Origin: a virus | IMG/VR virus record: IMGVR_UViG_3300023181_000017 | Location: 1 to 41,142 of that record | Direction: 5' to 3' (one strand) | Length of the DNA stretch: 41,142 bases | Part shown: one piece after another, positions 32,507 through 37,727 of the stretch | How the letters are laid out: each line of letters opens with the position of its first letter | How positions within the stretch are numbered: position 1 is the first letter of the stretch | Notes under the pieces: generated by a model | Seen by the model: only the letters and a program-made list of their open reading frames with translations | Told to the model about the DNA's origin: nothing | The model's database searches: none | Translations under genes and position numbers: made by a program

Positions 32507-32592
32507 GATACAAATTTAAAGAAATAGTAACCCATTACACCTAATTCTATTGTAACAATAACGCCGACTATTTTCCAAAATCTGGCTTTCAT
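32485..32592 (-). CDS. Membrane peptide, 35 aa
   Basis: MKARFWKIVGVIVTIELGVM... one membrane helix with a basic N-terminus. Start overlaps the holin candidate stop as ATGA, which supports translation. Confidence 0.5.
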   Translation of the reverse strand: MKARFWKIVGVIVTIELGVMGYYFFKFVSWMLKNS

Positions 32593-32858
32593 TTTGAATC
32601 AGAATTTATATTTGTTGTTTCTGAATTTGTAATAATTGGGTTGCTCGATAAGTTTGCTATCGTTTCATCCTTTTTAGTCGTTCCAGTTGTTGATCCATAA
32701 TAATAGCCAGTTGCTGCAGAACTCATTGCTACAATCGCTATAATAACCTGCGGATCTACTTTCTTTTCAATAATCAATATCGCAAAGAAATAAACATAAG
32801 CACAAATTACAATAAGTAACGCCAGTATTGGTTTTATGTTATCTGATAAAGCTTTCAT
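32589..32858 (-). CDS. Holin candidate with two membrane segments, 89 aa
   Basis: Hydrophobic segments at about 10-31 (ILALLIVICAYVYFFAILII) and 37-55 (PQVIIAIVAMSSAATGYYYG), then a polar Ser/Thr/Asn tail. Two-pass proteins of this size beside a lysozyme are usually holins, which open the inner membrane for the enzyme. Start overlaps the lysozyme stop by 4 nt. Confidence 0.75.
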   Translation of the reverse strand: MKALSDNIKPILALLIVICAYVYFFAILIIEKKVDPQVIIAIVAMSSAATGYYYGSTTGTTKKDETIANLSSNPIITNSETTNINSDSK

Positions 32859-33316
32859 GATAAGAATAATTTAGCCTCTCTTGCTCTACGCAAAGTTAAG
32901 CCTTTTAGTTCAACCTTTTTGCCTTTAATAGTTCCTTTGTTCCAAACACCAAACCAATACTCAATCGTTGCTTTATCTTTTATGCCAGCATTTATCTTCT
33001 TGAATAAAGTTGATGAAGTTCCGCCTGGTCCGACATTGTAAATAAACGACGTAAGCGCATCAAATTGATTTTGCGTAACATTTACCTTTAATCCAGATTT
33101 AACGGCAGGAACGTAACGAGATTGCAGTTTATGATTAAGTAGCTCGGTTGCTCTTGCTTCAGTAATTGGCTTATCAGTCATTTTAACAGCTACACCGTTT
33201 TCATAAACAGTTGAACCATACCCAATCGTAGGAACTCCAACCGAATCTAAATACGGCTTGCTCATAAACTTTTCTTCATTCTTAATGAAGTTAATTCCAT
33301 TTGTCGAAATGTTCAT
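32855..33316 (-). CDS. GH24 lysozyme (endolysin), 153 aa
   Basis: The catalytic triad E15-D24-T30 has exactly the E-8-D-5-T spacing of T4 lysozyme (NEEKF, YLDSVG, VPTIGYG). NQFDALTSFIYNVGPG and LTLRRAREAKLFL are later family motifs. No signal peptide, so it depends on the holin. It cleaves the peptidoglycan sugar chain at lysis. Confidence 0.95.
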   Translation of the reverse strand: MNISTNGINFIKNEEKFMSKPYLDSVGVPTIGYGSTVYENGVAVKMTDKPITEARATELLNHKLQSRYVPAVKSGLKVNVTQNQFDALTSFIYNVGPGGTSSTLFKKINAGIKDKATIEYWFGVWNKGTIKGKKVELKGLTLRRAREAKLFLS

Positions 33317-33405
33317 TTAATAAAGTTAAACAAAACTATCGTAAAAGCAAAAAAGCACAAATCAAATCAATGACTGCGCTTTAATCGTTAAGAATAACGA
33401 CAAAC

Positions 33406-33789
33406 TTAACGAGTATCTTTGTTTTTTAAAAGCTCTTTAATTGCGTTTTCAAAAGTTTCGCTATCTGCTACTATTTTTAGCGTGTCTTTAAAATCTCCTA
33501 TTGTTTTAATTAAATGTTTTACTTTTTCCTCTGCCTCCAGTAAACTTTTTCGCCTATCTTCAAGCTGATTGCATATATGAGCTTTTAGTAATTCAAAATC
33601 TGAATTATCTGTTCCCTTAAAAATATCATGTATTTTAATTAAAATAGCTTCGTCAATATCTCCATGAAAATAAGTAGGCATTTTGCTATTTTTTGATTGA
33701 AGAAAATTTTTATCTCCTTGAAAGAAATAGTAAAACTTTTTATCTAAAAAAACTAAATATTCCGTTTCTAAAATCTGTATTGTTTTCAT
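33406..33789 (-). CDS. Hypothetical coiled-coil protein, 127 aa
   Basis: N-terminal folded part (IQILETEYLVFLDKKFYYFF, PTYFHGDIDEAILIKIHDIF) and a coiled-coil-like C-terminus (RRKSLLEAEEKVKHLIKTIG). No family recognised. It sits between the tmRNA/tRNA array and the lysozyme. A TAAGTTTG element lies at 33807-33814 just upstream. Confidence 0.65.
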   Translation of the reverse strand: MKTIQILETEYLVFLDKKFYYFFQGDKNFLQSKNSKMPTYFHGDIDEAILIKIHDIFKGTDNSDFELLKAHICNQLEDRRKSLLEAEEKVKHLIKTIGDFKDTLKIVADSETFENAIKELLKNKDTR

Positions 33790-33833
33790 TGTTCGTTATT
33801 TTTAACCAAACTTAATTGATTGGCACCTAGAAA

Positions 33834-33857
33834 GTCGCTACCCATCCGAATAGCGAC
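33834..33857 (-). terminator. Possible weak terminator/processing hairpin downstream of tRNA-Leu-like gene
   Basis: GTCGCTA (33834-33840) and TAGCGAC (33851-33857) form a perfect 7-bp stem; on the minus strand only TTT follows. A second hairpin, ATTATCTA/TAGATAAT (33874-33898), lies directly after the tRNA-Leu-like gene. They may trim or end the RNA array transcript. Confidence 0.4.
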
Positions 33858-33902
33858 CATTCCAAACAAACAAATTATCTACCTCTATAATAGATAATGA
33901 AA

Positions 33903-33999
33903 TGGTATCAAGGAAAGGAATCGAACCTTTATAAACCATGCAGTAATACTGTCTAAACGGCTTTAATTTCTTTAGCGTCTACCATTCCGCCACCTTGAT
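33903..33999 (-). tRNA. tRNA-Leu-like gene (UAA), anticodon stem degenerate
   Basis: The acceptor stem ATCAAGG/CCTTGAT is perfect, with A73 and an encoded CCA. The D arm GCG..GGTAGA..CGC is typical for leucine, and the T arm AAAGG TTCGATT CCTTT is perfect. A TAA anticodon fits the loop ATTAAAG, but only about 2 of 5 anticodon-stem pairs form, and about 10 extra bases follow the variable arm. It may be a pseudo-tRNA or serve mainly as a processing signal for the tmRNA coding piece just upstream. Confidence 0.65.
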
Positions 34000-34005
34000 A
34001 AATTT

Positions 34006-34143
34006 GCAGGGATATAGTTCCCTGCTGACTGTTTAAGCTACCGCTCTAAGCGATGGATTATACATTTGTACAACTTTGCCAGTTGAATTTAAAACAATAC
34101 TCTGAATAACCTAATACGTAGCCTGTCAAAACCATGCTACCCC
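34006..34143 (-). ncRNA. ssrA: tmRNA coding piece (5' half of a permuted two-piece tmRNA)
   Basis: The minus strand begins GGGGTAGCATGGTTTTGACA, the tmRNA 5' consensus (GGGG acceptor strand, then GG.UUUGACAGG). A tag frame runs from GGC at 34080 to TAA at 34033: GKVVQMYNPSLRAVA, ending in hydrophobic AVA like known degradation tags. An A sits 4 nt before the resume codon, as in the conserved A86 of E. coli. After the stop comes a perfect 7-bp hairpin (34006-34025). Its 5' strand GGGGTAG pairs fully with the 3' strand of the piece at 34193-34257. SmpB must come from the host. Extent of the 3' end is approximate. Confidence 0.8.
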
Positions 34144-34192
34144 AGCAGAAAGGCGATCATTAATCAATCCTTTCTTATTTTAGTTGGTAATG

Positions 34193-34257
34193 TGGAGTAG
34201 GAGGGATTCGAACCCTCGTCCAAACTAATTTCAATTAAACGTCAATGTAGTGTTTTG
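34193..34257 (-). ncRNA. ssrA: tmRNA acceptor piece (3' half of a permuted two-piece tmRNA)
   Basis: The minus strand holds GGACGAGGGTTCGAATCCCTC then CTACTCC and A73, the tmRNA 3' consensus (GGACG before the T arm). The T stem GAGGG/CCCTC is perfect. No 5' acceptor strand lies upstream; instead CTACTCC pairs with GGGGTAG at 34143-34137, 49 nt downstream, with the G3-U70 wobble that AlaRS requires. CCA is not encoded. The 5' end lies between the tRNA-Tyr 3' end (34258) and about 34235. This order (3' half first) is that of circularly permuted tmRNA genes. Confidence 0.8.
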
Positions 34258-34328
34258 TGGGAAAAATAGGAATCGAACCTATGCAGTTATGATTTACAGT
34301 CATTCTGAGTAACCCTGACCATTTTCCC
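34258..34328 (-). tRNA. tRNA-Tyr-like gene (GUA)
   Basis: Acceptor GGGAAAA/TTTTCCC perfect, A73; T arm ATAGG TTCGATT CCTAT perfect; anticodon loop CTGTAAA with anticodon GTA and a 4-bp stem ATGA/TCAT. The variable loop is short (bacterial tRNA-Tyr normally has a long arm) and no good D stem forms. CCA is not encoded. It lies directly upstream of the tmRNA acceptor piece. Confidence 0.65.
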
Positions 34329-34337
34329 TTTTAAAAA

Positions 34338-34363
34338 GCGATTCTATCTCTCGACAGTATCGC
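34338..34363 (-). terminator. Terminator-like hairpin upstream of the tRNA/tmRNA array
   Basis: On the minus strand GCGAT...ATCGC with an extended inner stem (CT..TC gaga GA..AG) is followed by TTTTT. It would end the mRNA of the 34513-34743 gene, at least partly, before the tRNA-Tyr-like gene. Confidence 0.6.
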
Positions 34364-34512
34364 TCACCTTCCAAATTTACGCCATCCCTCATGCGTATTT
34401 TAAATCTCTTGTCGGGCTTCGTAATTCAACGTTTCGAACCGAATCATTATTCCGCCCTAAAAAGTCCTATGATTCTAACCTCGCGGCATAGGCACCTTCC
34501 TTTTAGTGTACT
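34364..34512. other. Intergenic stretch with inverted repeats, no gene seen
   Basis: The stretch holds a GGGC..GCCC and TAAT..ATTA imperfect inverted repeat around TTCGAA (about 34413-34456), and on the minus strand CCTATG...CATAGG. It looks like a structured RNA or a decayed tRNA, but no tRNA fold could be made. Confidence 0.4.
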
Positions 34513-34743
34513 TTATTTTACGAACTTCATAAACTTTCCGTTCGCGCCTGTTACCATTCCGTCGAATGCGTAACCTAATTTTTTATTTTTCTCGATTAAA
34601 GCCTTGCGAAATTGAACTTCTTTTGATTGATCTATTCTTGTTCCGTATTTCTCGTTACGGTAGCTTACACGCTCTAATTTAATCTCTAAAGCTGAAGCAG
34701 ATAAACCGCCTAATAATAAGACTGATAATAATAACTTTTTCAT
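34513..34743 (-). CDS. Small secreted protein with signal peptide, 76 aa
   Basis: MKKLLLSVLLLGGLSASA is a clear Sec signal with a likely cut after SASA. The mature 58 residues are basic (VSYRNEKYGTRIDQSKEVQF). It has its own strong promoter. Phages rarely export small proteins; it may block superinfection or change the envelope. No family recognised. Confidence 0.75.
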   Translation of the reverse strand: MKKLLLSVLLLGGLSASALEIKLERVSYRNEKYGTRIDQSKEVQFRKALIEKNKKLGYAFDGMVTGANGKFMKFVK

Positions 34744-34763
34744 TTTCTTTTCATTTGTTGAAT

Positions 34764-34793
34764 CAAAGATAATGAGTTTTAGAAAATTGTCAA
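34764..34793 (-). promoter_or_regulatory. Promoter TTG-N19-TATCTTTG
   Basis: The minus strand has TTG (34793-34791), 19 nt, then TATCTTTG (34771-34764), 20 nt before the ATG at 34743. Both boxes and spacing fit the consensus. It drives the secreted protein and perhaps the tRNA/tmRNA array. Confidence 0.65.
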
Positions 34794-34814
34794 GTCACAA
34801 TGTTGTTACGTTTG

Positions 34815-36044
34815 TTAAAAAGCTCCAACACCTTTAAATTTGCTTGATAAATCTGAGTTAACGACTTCTTCCTTTGTATTCTTATATATATTCTGTCCGC
34901 TAACAATAAGCTTAGTGACATTCTTATCAAACTGTCCAAAAACCATATTATTGCGGTTGATAACATTGTAATCTCTTGTGGATTTTCCTCCATCATAACC
35001 TACCAATGTGGCCCCCAAGTTATTGTAAAACTCTACCTGCCCAAAAGTGTTATATAAAGTTAGTAATTCCCCAGCCCAATCCGTTGTTTTATTTAGGTTT
35101 AAGGCTGTATTATTGTACACTTTTGCATCTGCTGGCTCTGCGCCTCTACCTATAAAGTCATTAGGAAACTGCAATTCAATCAGGCCGTATTTATCTCCAT
35201 CGAACCCGATGTTATTATAGACCTCGACCGTTCTTCTTTCCCCTATACTATGAGGCCAAATACGGGCTAGATAACCCTGGTAATTCGATGCTTTATTATA
35301 GTGAATCTTACCTGTTGCTTTAAGGTAAAACATTCCGTTATCTTCATTATTCTGCTTATTAATGTTTTCAAAAGTATTGCCGAAAATATCAAAGTCAAAA
35401 CCATTACCTAGGTAAACCATGAACTTAGAGCCGAGATTATTTTTAATTGTGTTATTAGAGAAAACAAACCCTTTTAAAACACCATCATGCACCCCTTTTG
35501 ATCTTACATTCCCGTCTGAATGAAAAGGTCTACCGCCACCATCAAAAGTAAATCCGTTAATTTTAAGTTTATCGATAAACGTTCCCTCGACACCATTATA
35601 AACTACTTTATCTGCTCCAACACAATTAACCTGATAACCACTAATGTTCTTTGTGCTTAAACCATTATAAGAAACATTTACAGACTTGTCATGAATATTT
35701 ATAGCATAACCTGCATTCGCAACCTGAATACCACTTAAATCGACGCTAACGTTCTTTAAATTTGAATGGTCAGCGCCTTTACCATAAATGCCCGACTTAA
35801 CCTTAAAACTCTGTCCTTCTACGTCAGATAATTTACAGAAGTCATCATAACTAATCTCTTTAACTCCATTAGTAGGAGGGACAATGATTATGGGAGGTTT
35901 AATGGAATTTACTAAATCATGAGCCTTTTGGTAGGCTAGTTGTCTTGTAGCAACAGTATCCGAACCTACTATATCTATTTCTATTCCGTCAACATATTTG
36001 TAGTGAACTGTTTTGCTTGCAATTGCAGGTGCTTTGTTTGCCAT
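34815..36044 (-). CDS. Right-handed beta-helix protein (pectate-lyase-like, candidate depolymerase), 409 aa
   Basis: After a short N-terminal arm (residues 1-60) there are many turns of a parallel beta-helix: FTFDGGGRPFHSDGN, VFSNNTIKNNLGSKFMVY, FDIFGNTFENINKQNNEDN, VEVYNNIGFDGDKYGLIELQ, VYNNTALNLNKTTDW. This fold is used by phage tailspikes and polysaccharide lyases. No signal peptide. It may degrade host surface glycan or be a tail side fibre. Transcribed after a terminator, so it has its own promoter or is read through. Confidence 0.8.
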   Translation of the reverse strand: MANKAPAIASKTVHYKYVDGIEIDIVGSDTVATRQLAYQKAHDLVNSIKPPIIIVPPTNGVKEISYDDFCKLSDVEGQSFKVKSGIYGKGADHSNLKNVSVDLSGIQVANAGYAINIHDKSVNVSYNGLSTKNISGYQVNCVGADKVVYNGVEGTFIDKLKINGFTFDGGGRPFHSDGNVRSKGVHDGVLKGFVFSNNTIKNNLGSKFMVYLGNGFDFDIFGNTFENINKQNNEDNGMFYLKATGKIHYNKASNYQGYLARIWPHSIGERRTVEVYNNIGFDGDKYGLIELQFPNDFIGRGAEPADAKVYNNTALNLNKTTDWAGELLTLYNTFGQVEFYNNLGATLVGYDGGKSTRDYNVINRNNMVFGQFDKNVTKLIVSGQNIYKNTKEEVVNSDLSSKFKGVGAF

Positions 36045-36098
36045 GATTAATTGATTTATTTATGTAAATGTATAACTATATTCTCATAAAAAAATAAA

Positions 36099-36121
36099 GG
36101 GCTAATCTTAACGAATAGCCC
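36099..36121 (-). terminator. Rho-independent terminator after 36176-36460
   Basis: GGGCTA/TAGCCC stem (36099-36104 with 36116-36121); on the minus strand it is followed by TTTATTTTTTT. It closes the fibre operon and separates the beta-helix gene. Confidence 0.75.
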
Positions 36122-36175
36122 CTAACCCTATGAAAACAAAAACATTATATATATAACGAAAAATTGACATAAATA

Positions 36176-36460
36176 TTATCTACCGCTTCGAACCTCTAAA
36201 GCTTTTATCCTTTGTTCAAGTAATGACTGATTCATTTTTAGTGCATTTATTTCAAGCCCTATAGCCTCCCATCGCAAGTCATTTTTCTTTGTGTTCTCGA
36301 CTTGCGTATCTCTTATTTCTTGTACCCTATCGGTTAAGAAACCTAAATTGCTCTGAAGTGTAATAGCGAATATTACAATAGTAACCAAGCCAACGCATAG
36401 CTTAATGACGTCAGATAATTTAAAAGTAGCGTCGTTCCAGTTCATCTTTATTGCGGTCAT
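36176..36460 (-). CDS. Membrane protein with coiled coil, 94 aa
   Basis: One membrane helix (KLCVGLVTIVIFAITLQS, about 21-38) then a long coiled-coil-like part (RVQEIRDTQVENTKKNDLRW; INALKMNQSLLEQRIKALEV). The N-in, C-out coiled-coil plan resembles an inner-membrane spanin or a small holin-like protein. Not near the lysozyme, so the role is open. Confidence 0.6.
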   Translation of the reverse strand: MTAIKMNWNDATFKLSDVIKLCVGLVTIVIFAITLQSNLGFLTDRVQEIRDTQVENTKKNDLRWEAIGLEINALKMNQSLLEQRIKALEVRSGR

Positions 36461-36530
36461 TGGATTTTAAATTTTTGGTTATTAATACATATCAACAACA
36501 GTGCCCAATAGTAAATGTTTTTTCTATAGA

Positions 36531-36902
36531 CTAATATTTAAAGTAATCATTCTCAATTCTTTTAAAGTGTTTTTCTATAAGGGCATATATTGCTATACAA
36601 AACACATTTATACTTAAAACTAATATGTGATCTGTGATTCCTATGAATGCAGCACACCAAATTATACTTCTTATTATAGCCGACCATAGACATAAATTTA
36701 AATATTTAGGGTCGCTTTTGTGAGGTTTAATAGTATGAGGATATATTAATGCGAATAAAGGGGCAACACATACAAAAACATAGCTTAACATGGTACAGGC
36801 CAATAATGATTTAGAAACCCAAATAGGACATGTATCTATGTTGCTGATTATTAGTATTACTGCGGTAAACCAAAGCCAATAAATGATAAATATATTCCTC
36901 AT
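36531..36902 (-). CDS. Membrane protein with four predicted helices, 123 aa
   Basis: The start at 36902 (MRNIFIIYWLWFTAVILIIS) avoids overlap with the upstream gene. Hydrophobic segments lie at about 3-21, 32-54, 72-90 and 92-112. No family recognised. A multi-pass membrane protein among fibre genes suggests a superinfection-exclusion or host-modifying role; inference only. Confidence 0.65.
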   Translation of the reverse strand: MRNIFIIYWLWFTAVILIISNIDTCPIWVSKSLLACTMLSYVFVCVAPLFALIYPHTIKPHKSDPKYLNLCLWSAIIRSIIWCAAFIGITDHILVLSINVFCIAIYALIEKHFKRIENDYFKY

Positions 36903-36913
36903 ACTGTTAGCGG

Positions 36914-37141
36914 CTAGATAAAAGGAACAAATATACAATTCTTGCCAACACATTCATACCTTCCTTGAGGTGTATCATCAGGGCAATTGCACCCATCCCC
37001 TTCTTTAGCCACATATCCTGTCTTTAGGCTTAACGCCTTATTGCTAGGGTGACATGCAATCTTCTTAGTAATCTTAATGTGCGTTACCTTAAATTCGTTA
37101 CCCTCAAAATAACCTTTTGTTTCTAGTATTGCTTTTTTCAT
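36914..37141 (-). CDS. Cysteine-containing small protein, 75 aa
   Basis: MKKAILETKGYFEGNEFKVT ... the C-terminal half has CNCPDDTPQGRYECVGKNC, four cysteines that could form disulfides or bind metal. A TATATTTG element lies at 37170-37177 upstream. No family recognised. Confidence 0.6.
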   Translation of the reverse strand: MKKAILETKGYFEGNEFKVTHIKITKKIACHPSNKALSLKTGYVAKEGDGCNCPDDTPQGRYECVGKNCIFVPFI

Positions 37142-37169
37142 ACTCTAATTTTTAATGTATAAGTTTATC

Positions 37170-37177
37170 CAAATATA
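37170..37177 (-). promoter_or_regulatory. Possible promoter element TATATTTG
   Basis: A match to the -7 box 28 nt before the ATG at 37141, without a clear -33 TTG. Confidence 0.35.
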
Positions 37178-37190
37178 AAATTTTAAATTG

Positions 37191-37691
37191 TTATTTCTCG
37201 GTAACTATGATATCTAAGTTAGCGCCAGTTACGTTTGTGTAAGTAGGAAGTAAGCCTAAAACCTCATTTCTGTTGGTTACATTAACTGTAAATCCAGTCG
37301 CAGATATTGTTGTTATCTTAACTGTTTGGGTATTTGAGCCGTTAATAATGTTCGCCTGAATGTTTGGAGTAGCTGAGAAAGCAGGACTAAAAGTACCAAC
37401 TAAATTGCCACTAGCATTTGTTGTTCCAGAAACAGTTATTTGTCTTTTACCGTTAGAAACAGGGAAATTAAATAATCTTATCCATCTTCCGTTTCCTGTT
37501 TGTAAGTCTGGCTTAATTACCCCAGCCGCTTCGTCGTGAGCCGCTGTAGAACTGGCATCATATTGCCATAACATCATTGTTCCGACGCCTTTTACGGTAT
37601 CTCCCATCATTCCCATGAACTCCCCATCCCCAGGAATCCTGTCGTAGAGATCCTGCTTGACCTCTACCGCATTGTAAACCCTTGCTGACAT
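37191..37691 (-). CDS. Fibre-associated structural protein, 166 aa
   Basis: N-terminal part (AVEVKQDLYDRIPGDGEFMG, GNGRWIRLFNFPVSNGKRQI) resembles short fibre or tail-collar-like proteins, and the C-terminal 80 residues are a beta-sandwich-like repeat of T/N/V (GTFSPAFSATPNIQANIING; ISATGFTVNVTNRNEVLG) like small H-type lectin domains at fibre tips. Lies after the large fibre gene. Confidence 0.7.
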   Translation of the reverse strand: MSARVYNAVEVKQDLYDRIPGDGEFMGMMGDTVKGVGTMMLWQYDASSTAAHDEAAGVIKPDLQTGNGRWIRLFNFPVSNGKRQITVSGTTNASGNLVGTFSPAFSATPNIQANIINGSNTQTVKITTISATGFTVNVTNRNEVLGLLPTYTNVTGANLDIIVTEK

Positions 37692-37727
37692 TGTTTAAAA
37701 TTTAAATTGTGAATATTAATTGATTAT

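Noticed and set aside
34033-34080. Alternative tag frame starting at GCA
   Set aside because: It gives a charged peptide that runs into an internal TAG and lacks a hydrophobic end.
34193-34235. tRNA 3' fragment as a phage attachment site (attP)
   Set aside because: No integrase was found, and its acceptor strand has a perfect partner 49 nt downstream in a tmRNA-like context, which an attachment site would not need.
34413-34456. Another tRNA around TTCGAA
   Set aside because: TTCGAA is a palindrome here; no 5-bp T stem and no acceptor stem could be formed.
34790-34996. Second frame at the 3' end of the beta-helix gene
   Set aside because: Overlaps the beta-helix gene in another frame without start context or recognisable features.
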